From: Anaerolineales bacterium
Lineage (GTDB): Bacteria; Chloroflexota; Anaerolineae; Anaerolineales; DRMV01
Direction: 5' to 3'
Assembly: GCA_015494815.1 (NCBI GenBank)
Contig: WGAK01000024.1
Coordinates: 1 to 7,159 of the forward strand
Length of the DNA: 7,159 nt
Every line of letters starts with the position of its first letter. Position 1 is the stretch's first letter. A program made the position numbers and the translations under genes. Below, one piece after another: positions 1 through 5,807 of the stretch. The notes below the pieces were generated by a model, which was not told the origin of the DNA, did not search any database, and saw only the letters and a program-made list of their open reading frames with translations.

Positions 1-42
1 CGTAGCCACGCCCGGCGACGCGCGAACCTCGGCCGGTCATTT

Positions 43-86
43 ATCGGCATCTTGTCGGAAGTCCATCGGCAATTTGTCGGAAGTCG
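43..86 (+). repeat. Two 22-bp tandem repeats (11-bp phased TCGG units), candidate operator
   Basis: Two adjacent 22-bp copies, 43-64 and 65-86, are identical at 19 of 22 positions. They differ only at copy positions 8, 9 and 22. Each copy starts ATCGGCA and ends TTGTCGGAAGTC plus one base. At a finer scale the tetramer TCGG recurs every 11 bp, at 44, 55, 66 and 77, so all four copies lie on one face of the helix. The array stops 3 bp before the -10 box of the fic gene and covers the place where a -35 element would sit. No good -35 hexamer is visible. Inference: a regulator binds here, as activator or repressor. The winged-helix domain of the adjacent Fic protein is one candidate, but nothing in the sequence proves it. 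Confidence 0.7.
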
Positions 87-89
87 TGG

Positions 90-104
90 TACAATACCTT
101 CATG
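90..104 (+). promoter_or_regulatory. Promoter -10 box for fic, probably giving a leaderless mRNA
   Basis: TACAAT at 90-95 is a good -10 hexamer and lies only 6 nt before the ATG at 102. Transcription starting about 7 nt after the -10 box would begin at or next to the A of the start codon, and no Shine-Dalgarno sequence precedes the ATG. TTGTCG at 74-79 is too close (10 nt spacer) to act as a normal -35. The -35 position is instead occupied by the second tandem repeat, so promoter strength may depend on a bound protein. By contrast, ileS and the HAD gene in this window have clear ribosome binding sites. Confidence 0.6.
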
Positions 105-1187
105 CTCTACCCTGTCCGCTTTACGCCCGCTATCCTGCGCGCCTTGCAGACTATCGAGCAGGCCCGGACAACCGTCGGCCTCACGCGCTTGCCGCCCCTC
201 GTGGCCGAACGCCTGCGCCAACAGGCCCGGCTGCGTTCGACGCACTTCTCGACGCGCATCGAGGGCAATCGGCTCACCCTGGCCGAAACCGAGCAGGTCA
301 TCCTCCAGGGTGCCCGCTTCCCCGGCCGGGAACGGGATGTCCACGAGGTCGAACGCTATTACCTGGCCCTGAACCAAATCGAGGCCTGGACGGACGAAGG
401 CGTCCCCATCACCGAGGAGCGGGTCCGCAAACTCCACGCGCTCCTCTATCGAGGTCGCCGGGCCCGGCCCACGCCCTACCGGGATGGACAGAATGTCGTT
501 CGCGATAGCGCCACGGGCCGCATCGTCTACCTCCCCCCCGAGGCCGCGGATGTTCCTGCGCTGATGCGGGCGTTGATAACCTGGGTTCAGCAGGCCGAAG
601 CCGAGTGGCCCGTTCCCATCGTGGCCGGCGTGGCGCATTATCAATTCGTGACCATCCACCCTTTCTATGACGGGAACGGTCGCACGGCACGGGCCCTGGC
701 CACCTGGATTTTGTATCGCGGGCAATACGACCTGAACGGCTTTTACGCTTTGGAAGAGCACTACGCCCGGGACCTGGAGGGCTACTACAACGCCCTGGTC
801 ACCCATCCCCATCCGAATTACTACGAAGGCCGCCACCAGGCGGACATCACGCCCTGGCTGGAGTACTTCCTGGAAGGCATGGCCCAGGTCTTTCGCCAGG
901 TAGCCGAGGAAGTGCGCCGCCTGGCCAGGCAGCCTGAGGAGCCGGAACCCACCTGGTTGCAGACATTGGACCGGCGCGCCAGGCGGATCGTTGCCTGGCT
1001 GGAAGCCCACGGCACGGTGCGTTCTGCCGAGGTCGCCGCCCTGCTGGGCATCGGCCAACGCCAGGCGCGCAATTTGCTCAGCAAATGGGTGGAAGCGGGC
1101 TGGCTGGAAGTCGCCGACCCCTCCCGCCGGGGAAGGCGCTACCGCCTGAAGCATCCCCATCCCCCGTCCCACATACCCCAGACTTGA
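102..1187 (+). CDS. Fic-domain protein (probable AMP transferase) with C-terminal winged-helix domain
   Basis: This 361-aa protein has the usual size for Fic proteins that carry a C-terminal DNA-binding domain. Fic enzymes typically move AMP from ATP to a hydroxyl side chain of a target protein. The core motif HPFYDGNGR is intact at residues 186-194, with the catalytic histidine H186 and the anion-hole segment GNGR. An N-terminal (class II) inhibitory motif S50-x3-E54-G55 is visible, so the enzyme is probably self-inhibited by its own alpha-helix rather than by a separate antitoxin. No antitoxin gene is seen beside it. Residues 126-148 (PYRDGQNVV to YLPPEA) fit the substrate-positioning flap. 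Residues ~286-350 form a winged helix-turn-helix, with the likely recognition segment around GIGQRQARNLLSKW. The ATG at 102 fits the -10 spacing. Targets cannot be read from the sequence. The gene ends 13 nt before a tRNA/tmRNA fragment and may be mobile cargo. Confidence 0.9.
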   Translation: MLYPVRFTPAILRALQTIEQARTTVGLTRLPPLVAERLRQQARLRSTHFSTRIEGNRLTLAETEQVILQGARFPGRERDVHEVERYYLALNQIEAWTDEGVPITEERVRKLHALLYRGRRARPTPYRDGQNVVRDSATGRIVYLPPEAADVPALMRALITWVQQAEAEWPVPIVAGVAHYQFVTIHPFYDGNGRTARALATWILYRGQYDLNGFYALEEHYARDLEGYYNALVTHPHPNYYEGRHQADITPWLEYFLEGMAQVFRQVAEEVRRLARQPEEPEPTWLQTLDRRARRIVAWLEAHGTVRSAEVAALLGIGQRQARNLLSKWVEAGWLEVADPSRRGRRYRLKHPHPPSHIPQT

Positions 1188-1200
1188 CATAACATCGCAC

Positions 1201-1238
1201 TGAGGGGGTCGCGGGGTCAAGTCCCGCCGGGTCCACCA
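1201..1238 (+). pseudogene. 3'-terminal fragment of a tRNA or tmRNA gene, candidate attachment site
   Basis: The last part of a tRNA-like structure is complete here. It has a variable-region-like GGGGGTC, a 5-bp T stem GCGGG/CCCGC (1211-1215 and 1223-1227), a 7-nt loop GTCAAGT, the 3' acceptor strand CGGGTCC (1228-1234), discriminator A1235 and an encoded CCA (1236-1238). The loop carries G where T54 is almost universal. No matching 5' acceptor strand (GGACCCG or a wobble equivalent) or anticodon arm lies upstream, because the fic coding sequence occupies that space. The two full tRNAs in this window lack an encoded CCA. Together with the resemblance to tmRNA 3' ends (GCGGG-TTCAA-like T arm, TCCACCA end), this slightly favours a tmRNA origin. 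Inference: an attR/attL remnant of integration. A decayed tRNA copy is the alternative. Confidence 0.6.
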
Positions 1239-1244
1239 GCGTAA

Positions 1245-1277
1245 ACGCCCCGGTCACCAGGCCGGGGCGTCGGTTTT
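1245..1277. terminator. Bidirectional intrinsic terminator
   Basis: A perfect 9-bp stem, ACGCCCCGG at 1245-1253 and CCGGGGCGT at 1262-1270, encloses an 8-nt loop. Reading plus, it is followed by CGG and TTTT (1274-1277). It starts 7 nt after the CCA of the tRNA/tmRNA fragment, so it was probably the original terminator of that RNA gene. Reading minus, it starts 13 nt after the HAD stop codon, is preceded by AAAA and is followed by TTT, so it can also end the ileS-HAD transcript. Confidence 0.75.
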
Positions 1278-1282
1278 GCGGG

Positions 1283-1981
1283 TCAGAGGATGTCCAGCAC
1301 GCCCTCGAGCGGGCCATGCCAGGTGGCAGGCCCCGGCGGCGTGGTTGGGCCCGCCGCGCCAGGGGGATGCACCCAGTAGGTGGCCAGGCCCACCTGGGAC
1401 GCGGCCAGGTCCATCGGCTCGTCGCCCACCATCAGGCAGGCTTCCGGCGACGCACCCAAGCGGGCGCACACCTCCCGAAAGTACGCGGCGGCGGGTTTGG
1501 ACGCCCGGCAGGTTTCGTAGGTGGTGACCAGCGCGAAGGGCAAATCGTCCACCCCGGCCCAGGCCATGCGCTGCCGCACGGCTGCTTCGGGGAAAAGCGG
1601 GTTGGTGGCCAACGCCACGGGATAGCCCTGCGCCAAAGCCGTTTCCACCACCCGCCGCGCGGCCGGCCGCGGACGCGACAGATGCCGCAGCGAGGGAAAG
1701 GCCTCCCGATAGAACGCGTCGAAAATGGGCCGCCAGTAGGCTTCCCCTTTCCCGGCCAGAGGGAAGAAATGGCGGGCGAAAACCCGGGCGTTGGTCTCGG
1801 GCCCCTGGTTGCGCATCATGGCCGCGGTGGCGGCTTGCAGGCGGGCTGTGAAATGCGCGGGCTCGACGCCGTACCGGGCAGCCCAGGCCGTGAGGGCCCG
1901 AAAGTAGTGCGGCACGAACTCCCGCATGGACAAGTCCAACAGGGTACCATCCAGGTCAAAAAGTACGGCCTGCCAACGCAT
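1283..1981 (-). CDS. HAD-superfamily hydrolase (phosphoglycolate phosphatase-like)
   Basis: This 232-aa protein is typical in size for a HAD phosphatase with an alpha-helical C1 cap. All four HAD motifs are visible. Motif I is DLDGT at residues 9-13, with nucleophile D9 and general acid D11. Motif II is LATN with T126. Motif III is K162 in ASKP. Motif IV is GDEPMD, with D187 and D191 for magnesium. The cap lies between motifs I and II (~18-105). Such enzymes remove phosphate from small metabolites, but the substrate cannot be told from the sequence. The ATG at 1981 is preceded by AGGAGG with a 7-nt spacer, which decides the start. The gene follows ileS by 82 nt in the same direction with no U-rich terminator between, so it is probably co-transcribed under the Ile T-box. 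The last ~30 residues are rich in Pro and Gly and look flexible. Confidence 0.9.
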   Translation of the reverse strand: MRWQAVLFDLDGTLLDLSMREFVPHYFRALTAWAARYGVEPAHFTARLQAATAAMMRNQGPETNARVFARHFFPLAGKGEAYWRPIFDAFYREAFPSLRHLSRPRPAARRVVETALAQGYPVALATNPLFPEAAVRQRMAWAGVDDLPFALVTTYETCRASKPAAAYFREVCARLGASPEACLMVGDEPMDLAASQVGLATYWVHPPGAAGPTTPPGPATWHGPLEGVLDIL

Positions 1982-2010
1982 CGCGCATCCTCCTTGTTGG
2001 TGGAGTGACG

Positions 2011-2047
2011 GGGCCGGGGGCCAGGCCCCACACCACGCCCCCGGCCC
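2011..2047. other. Strong GC-rich hairpin in the ileS-HAD gap, no U tract
   Basis: An 11-bp perfect inverted repeat, GGGCCGGGGGC at 2011-2021 and GCCCCCGGCCC at 2037-2047, surrounds a 15-nt loop. It begins 16 nt after the ileS stop codon in the direction of transcription. Neither side is followed by a run of T, so it is not a standard intrinsic terminator. It could shield the 3' end of the ileS message from exonucleases, pause polymerase, or lower expression of the HAD gene relative to ileS. Confidence 0.6.
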
Positions 2048-2063
2048 GCCGCGGGTTTCCGGC

Positions 2064-5000
2064 TCAGCCCACCCGGGCCAGTCCCACAGTCACCCGCTCG
2101 CCATCGAAAGTGAAAGTCTCGGTGAAAGCATCGGTGGGTGGTTCGTTGGGCTCCATGACCACGGCCAGTACTTCGTCCATGATGTCTTCCCGGAAGTGCT
2201 CCAGGGCCTGGGCCAGGGCAGGGGTGGCGTTGGTGTAACACAGCCGAATACGGTCGGCCACCTCCAGCCCGCTTTGCTTGCGCAGGTTCTGCACCCGCCG
2301 CACGAACTCGCGCATCAGCCCCTCGGCCCGCAATTCGGGCGTGATGTCGGTGCGCAGCGCGGCCACATAGGGGCCATCGGCGGCCACGGCAAAGCCCTCC
2401 AGGCCCCGCATGCGCACCTCCACCTCGTCGGGCTGGATGGTCACGGTTTCGCCGTCCACGGTCACGGTCAGCGGCTGCCCGGCCAACACCTGTTGGGCCG
2501 CGGTGGGCGCATCCAGGCGGGCCAGGGCCTGGGCCACCTTGGGGAAGCGCTGCTGGAAGCGCGGGCCCAATTTGTTCGCCCGGGGCTTGATTTCGTAAGC
2601 CACCACCTCGGCCGACGAATCCAGCGCCCGCACGGCCTTGACATTGAGTTCCTCGGCCAGCAAGTCGGCGTATTTGCTGACCACATCCCGTTCGTCCACC
2701 CGGCCCACCGCGAACGCGACCTCGGGCAGCGGCTGGCGCAGTTTGATTTTGGCGTTCATGCGTGCCGCGCGGCCCAACGAAGCCAGGCGCAGCACCAGGG
2801 CCATCTCGCGGTTCAGGTCTTCGTCAATGGCCTCGGTGTCCACCGCGGGCCAGTCGGTGAGATGCACCGATTCGGGGGCCTGGGGGTTCACCGAGCGCAC
2901 CAGGTTCTGATACAACATCTCGGCCAGGAAAGGCGTGGCCGGCGCGAGCAGTTGGGCCACGGTGGTCAGCACCTCGTACAGCGTGACGTAGGCCGCGTAT
3001 TTGTCGTCATCGCTCGGGTCGCCCCGCCAGAAGCGGCGGCGGGAACGACGCAAGTACCATTGCGAAACCTTCTCGACCACGAAACGCTGAATGGGCCGGG
3101 TCGCCCGCACCGCGTCATAGGCCCGATACGCCGCGGTCACATCGCGTACCAGGGCGTGCAGTTCCGAGCGCAGCCAGCGGTCCAGCAGGTTGTAGCGAGG
3201 GGTGCGTTGCGGGTCCGGCCGCCAGTCGTCCAAGTTGGCGTAAGTCACGAAGAAGGCGTACACATTCCACAGGGGCAGCATGAACTCCTGCACCGTCTTG
3301 CCCACCAGGCTCAGCGAAAAGCGGCGGCTGTCGCCCGGCGGCGCCGCGGTGTACAGATACCAGCGCAGCGCGTCCGAGCCGTAGGCCCGAATGACTTCCC
3401 ACGGGTCCACCACATTGCCCTTGGACTTGGACATCTTCTCGCCTTTTTCGTCCAAGATGAGCCCCACCGAAACCACATTCTTGAACGCCACGCTGTCGAA
3501 GAGCAAAGTGGCGATGGCGTGCAGCGAGTAGAACCAACCCCGGGTTTGGTCCACCCCCTCGCAAATGTAGTCCGCGGGGAACTGGCGCTTGAACATGGCC
3601 TGGTTTTCAAAGGGATAGTGCCATTGGGCCACGGGCATGGCGCCCGAATCGAACCAGACATCAATGACCTCAGGCACCCGGCGCATGGTGCCTGCCCGGC
3701 ACACGGGACACTCGAAGGTGATGTCGTCCACATAGGGGCGGTGCAGGTCCAGGTCGCTCAGGTCACGCTTGGCCCGGGCCTCCAGGTCCGCCACCGAACC
3801 GATGAGTTCCTGATGCCCGCACTGGGGGTTGTCGCACACCCAGATGGGCAGCGGCGTGCCCCAATAGCGATTGCGGCTCAAGGCCCAGTCCACATTGTTC
3901 TCCAGCCAGTTGCCGAAGCGGCCGTGCTTGATGCTGGCCGGCACCCAGTTGACCTGCTCGTTGTTGGCCAACAGGCGGTCGCGGAAGCGGCTGGTGGCAA
4001 TGAACCAGGTGCTGCGCGCGTAATAAAGCAGGGGCGTCTTGCAGCGCCAGCAGTGCGGGTAGGCGTGGACATAGGTTTCGGCCCGGAACAACAGCCCCCG
4101 CTGGCGCAAGTCTTCGATGATGAGCGGGTCCGCGTCTTTGACGAACATCCCGGCCCAGGGGCGCACCATGGGCTTGAAGCGGCCTTGCTCGTCCACGGTG
4201 AGCAGCACCGGCAGGCCGTTTTGGCGGGCGACTTCCATGTCTTCCGCGCCGAACGCGGGGGCCATGTGCACCAGGCCGGTGCCCTCGTCCAGGGTGACGA
4301 AGTCGGCCAGCACCACGCGATAGGCCGGTTTGTCGGGCTGCACGAAGTCGAACAGCGGGCGGTACGTGCGGCCTTCCAGCGCCGTGCCGGGGAAGGTCTC
4401 GACCACCTCCACGGCCTCATCGCCGAACACCGCGGAGATGCGCTCGCGGGCCAGGATGAGGGTTTCACGGCGACCGTCGGCCGTCGTACGCCGCACCTTG
4501 GCATATTCCAGCGCCGGGTGGGCGGCCACGGCCACATTGGCCGGCAGGGTCCAGGGCGTGGTGGTCCACACCAGCAAGGCCGTGTCGGGCTCGTCCTCCA
4601 GCCACAGACGCACGAACACCGACGGGTCCGCGACCTCTTGATAGCCCAGCGCCACTTCGTGGCTCGAGAGGGGCGTCTCGCAGCGCGGGCAGTAGGGCAC
4701 CACCTTGAAATCCTGATACAGCAGGCCCCGGTCCCAGAAGTTCTTCAAAATCCACCAAATGGATTCGATGTAGGTGTTATGGTAAGTCACATAAGCCTGG
4801 TCCAAATCCACCCAAAAGGCGATGCGCTCGGTCAGACGCTCCCAATCCTGGATGTACTCGAACACCGACTTGCGGCACATGGCGTTGAACTTGGCCATGC
4901 CGAAGCGCTCGATTTCGTGCTTGTGGTGGATGCCCAGGCGCTTCTCCACCTCGATTTCCACGGGCAGGCCGTGCGTATCCCACCCGCCGCGGCGCAGCGC

Positions 5001-5237
5001 GTGATAGCCGTTCATGGCCCAAAAGCGGGGGAACATATCCTTGTAGGCCCGGGCCAGCACATGATGCACGCCGGGCCGACCGTTGGCCGTGGGAGGGCCT
5101 TCGTAGAACACATACTCGGGCCCACCTTCACGCTGCTGCACTTGCTTGCGCATGATGTCGCGGGCCTTCCAGAAGGCCAACACCTCCTCCTCTTGGCGAG
5201 GCCAATGCGGTTTGGTGGAAACGGGTTGGAAGGGCAT
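2064..5237 (-). CDS. ileS: Isoleucyl-tRNA synthetase, type 2 (eukaryote-like), with GVHH signature
   Basis: This 1057-aa cytoplasmic enzyme charges tRNA-Ile with isoleucine using ATP; its length fits type 2 IleRS. The class I first signature, normally HIGH, reads GVHH at residues 56-59 within PPTANGRPGVHHVLAR. The second signature KMSKS is normal at 601-605. The CP1 editing domain spans ~190-410, with WTTTPWTLPAN at 224-234 and a GLVHMAPAFGAED segment ending in D333, the likely editing aspartate. Cysteine pairs at 183/186 and 397/400, and C468/C473 with C510/C513, suggest two zinc sites. The anticodon-binding domain begins near 685 and includes WYLRRSRRRFW (727-737). The ATG at 5237 is chosen because AGGAGGG lies just upstream and homologous sequence begins there. 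The frame stays open to 5612, but that stretch is the T-box leader. Control is by the T-box riboswitch at 5288-5580. Known type 2 enzymes with GxHH in place of HxGH strongly resist mupirocin; resistance here is inferred. Confidence 0.97.
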   Translation of the reverse strand: MPFQPVSTKPHWPRQEEEVLAFWKARDIMRKQVQQREGGPEYVFYEGPPTANGRPGVHHVLARAYKDMFPRFWAMNGYHALRRGGWDTHGLPVEIEVEKRLGIHHKHEIERFGMAKFNAMCRKSVFEYIQDWERLTERIAFWVDLDQAYVTYHNTYIESIWWILKNFWDRGLLYQDFKVVPYCPRCETPLSSHEVALGYQEVADPSVFVRLWLEDEPDTALLVWTTTPWTLPANVAVAAHPALEYAKVRRTTADGRRETLILARERISAVFGDEAVEVVETFPGTALEGRTYRPLFDFVQPDKPAYRVVLADFVTLDEGTGLVHMAPAFGAEDMEVARQNGLPVLLTVDEQGRFKPMVRPWAGMFVKDADPLIIEDLRQRGLLFRAETYVHAYPHCWRCKTPLLYYARSTWFIATSRFRDRLLANNEQVNWVPASIKHGRFGNWLENNVDWALSRNRYWGTPLPIWVCDNPQCGHQELIGSVADLEARAKRDLSDLDLHRPYVDDITFECPVCRAGTMRRVPEVIDVWFDSGAMPVAQWHYPFENQAMFKRQFPADYICEGVDQTRGWFYSLHAIATLLFDSVAFKNVVSVGLILDEKGEKMSKSKGNVVDPWEVIRAYGSDALRWYLYTAAPPGDSRRFSLSLVGKTVQEFMLPLWNVYAFFVTYANLDDWRPDPQRTPRYNLLDRWLRSELHALVRDVTAAYRAYDAVRATRPIQRFVVEKVSQWYLRRSRRRFWRGDPSDDDKYAAYVTLYEVLTTVAQLLAPATPFLAEMLYQNLVRSVNPQAPESVHLTDWPAVDTEAIDEDLNREMALVLRLASLGRAARMNAKIKLRQPLPEVAFAVGRVDERDVVSKYADLLAEELNVKAVRALDSSAEVVAYEIKPRANKLGPRFQQRFPKVAQALARLDAPTAAQQVLAGQPLTVTVDGETVTIQPDEVEVRMRGLEGFAVAADGPYVAALRTDITPELRAEGLMREFVRRVQNLRKQSGLEVADRIRLCYTNATPALAQALEHFREDIMDEVLAVVMEPNEPPTDAFTETFTFDGERVTVGLARVG

Positions 5238-5238
5238 G

Positions 5239-5252
5239 ACTTCCCTCCTGGG
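5239..5252 (-). promoter_or_regulatory. Ribosome binding site of ileS
   Basis: Reading minus, AGGAGGG sits about 5 nt before the ATG at 5237. It fixes the start codon against the longer open frame that runs back through the T-box leader to 5612. Confidence 0.85.
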
Positions 5253-5268
5253 CTGGGATGACGCTTTT

Positions 5269-5282
5269 GCGGCCGAGGCCGC
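5269..5282. other. Palindromic GC hairpin after the T-box terminator
   Basis: GCGGC and GCCGC pair around a 4-nt loop, located 5 nt beyond the U tract of the T-box terminator and about 17 nt before the ileS ribosome binding site. It is small and may only structure the 5' end of the readthrough mRNA. Confidence 0.35.
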
Positions 5283-5287
5283 GGGGT

Positions 5288-5330
5288 AAAAACAAAAACC
5301 GCCTTCGTTCCCGTCAGGGACGAAGGCGGT
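5288..5330 (-). terminator. T-box-controlled intrinsic terminator of ileS
   Basis: Reading minus, ACCGCCTTCGT (5330-5320) pairs perfectly over 11 bp with ACGAAGGCGGT (5308-5298). An inner CCC/GGG stem closes over TGAC. The hairpin is followed by T5-G-T5 (down to 5288). The 5' side lies only 6 nt after the conserved T-box sequence, as expected for a terminator that competes with the antiterminator. Confidence 0.95.
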
Positions 5331-5580
5331 GGGCCTCCGCGGTACCACCCTGCTTCCTCGGCCGGGGCAGGGCCGAGGCGCTCGGTCGGGGACTCCGTCG
5401 GCAAGGCCGACCTGCATCCCCGCGCCCGGGTAACGGCGGGCGAACCCGGCTGCCCCTACTCCCCGCGTGGGTTTCGGGTCGCGGCTCCGGAGGGATTTTC
5501 GGCTCGGCGGTTGCCGCCCGGCTCTCACCATCCCGGGCTCGCTGGGGGCCCACGGCCCGAGCCTACTCGTCTCCATCAAC
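5288..5580 (-). ncRNA. Isoleucine T-box riboswitch (ileS leader)
   Basis: This is a transcriptional T-box leader of standard size. Stem I opens with GGAGACGAGTAGG (5574-5562), a typical lower Stem I/K-turn sequence. The distal Stem I pieces AGCGAGCC (5543-5536) and GATGGTGAGAGCC (5532-5520) match the conserved loop elements that touch the tRNA elbow. The specifier, in the segment GAAAATCCCTCCGGAG, is ATC (5496-5494), an Ile codon that pairs with tRNA-Ile(GAU). An AGTAG element and GC-rich stems fill the Stem II region. Stem III is an 8-bp hairpin at 5356-5378. The antiterminator carries the T-box AGGGTGGTACCGCGG (5351-5337), whose TGGT bulge (5347-5344) pairs with ACCA at the end of uncharged tRNA-Ile. 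When tRNA-Ile is charged, the terminator at 5288-5330 forms and ileS is off; when uncharged, it is on. No strong dedicated promoter is visible in the 33 nt before it. CACAAT at 5608-5603 is a weak possible -10. Confidence 0.96.
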
Positions 5581-5613
5581 GCCTTTGGGCGGTGTAGGCC
5601 AAATTGTGCCAAG

Positions 5614-5688
5614 TCGGGGCGGGCGGATTTGAACCGCCGGCCTCACGGACCCGAACCGTGCGCTCTATCCGGGCTGAGCTACGCCCCG
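5614..5688 (-). tRNA. tRNA-Pro (anticodon CGG)
   Basis: A full 75-nt cloverleaf is visible. The acceptor CGGGGCG/CGCCCCG pairs over 7 bp and includes the C1-G72 pair typical of bacterial tRNA-Pro. The D stem is GCTC/GAGC with a 10-nt loop. The anticodon stem is CACGG/CCGTG with loop TTCGGGT, giving anticodon CGG at 5653-5651, which reads codon CCG. The T arm is GGCGG-TTCAAAT-CCGCC and the discriminator is A. CCA is not encoded (ACTT follows), so it must be added by nucleotidyltransferase. It lies 7 nt after tRNA-Lys and shares its promoter. The T-box leader begins 33 nt further on with no terminator between. Confidence 0.97.
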
Positions 5689-5695
5689 ACGCCAG

Positions 5696-5767
5696 TGGGC
5701 GCAGCAGGACTCGAACCTGCAACCAACGGCTTAAAAGGCCGCTGCTCTTCCATTGAGCTATGCGCCC
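5696..5767 (-). tRNA. tRNA-Lys (anticodon TTT)
   Basis: A full 72-nt cloverleaf is visible. The acceptor GGGCGCA/TGCGCCC pairs over 7 bp, and the D stem is GCTC/GAGC with a 7-nt loop. The anticodon stem GCGGC/GCCGT has one G-T pair, with loop CTTTTAA giving anticodon TTT at 5735-5733 (reads AAA/AAG). The T arm is GCAGG-TTCGAGT-CCTGC and the discriminator is A. CCA is not encoded (ACTG follows). It is the first gene after the promoter at 5779-5807. Confidence 0.97.
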
Positions 5768-5778
5768 GACCGGCCCTA

Positions 5779-5807
5779 ATTGTAGCATCAGCCCCGGGCT
5801 TCGTCAA
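5779..5807 (-). promoter_or_regulatory. Sigma-70-type promoter of the tRNA-Lys/tRNA-Pro unit
   Basis: Reading minus, TTGACG (5807-5802) and TACAAT (5784-5779) are separated by exactly 17 nt, a near-consensus housekeeping promoter. The predicted start lies about 5 nt before the 5' end of tRNA-Lys at 5767, a short leader for RNase P to remove. It may also feed the T-box and ileS by readthrough. Confidence 0.88.

Noticed and set aside
43..86. CRISPR-like repeats
   Set aside because: The two copies are directly adjacent with no spacer, and there are no cas genes. The promoter-proximal, helically phased layout fits an operator better.
409..1084. Minus-strand open frames inside the fic gene
   Set aside because: They are Arg/Pro/Ala-rich shadows of the fic coding strand, with no ribosome binding sites or recognisable domains.
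1183..1212. CTTGACAT resembling a tRNA-Val(GAC) anticodon loop before the tRNA fragment
   Set aside because: The flanking bases do not form an anticodon stem and the spacing to the T arm is about 8-13 nt too long. It overlaps the fic stop codon and is probably chance.
1078..1317. A 79-aa minus-strand open frame containing an AGLDPATPS-like string
   Set aside because: This is the familiar antisense translation of a tRNA-like T arm and crosses the terminator; it is not a protein gene.
1926..5261. A 1111-aa plus-strand open frame lying antisense to ileS
   Set aside because: It is a high-GC shadow: its sequence is Gly/His/Gln/Arg-rich with no domain, has no start signal, and runs opposite a clearly conserved ileS.
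5238..5612. N-terminal extension of ileS by 125 residues
   Set aside because: The stretch is the T-box leader and terminator. The conserved IleRS N-terminus and a Shine-Dalgarno sequence mark the start at 5237.
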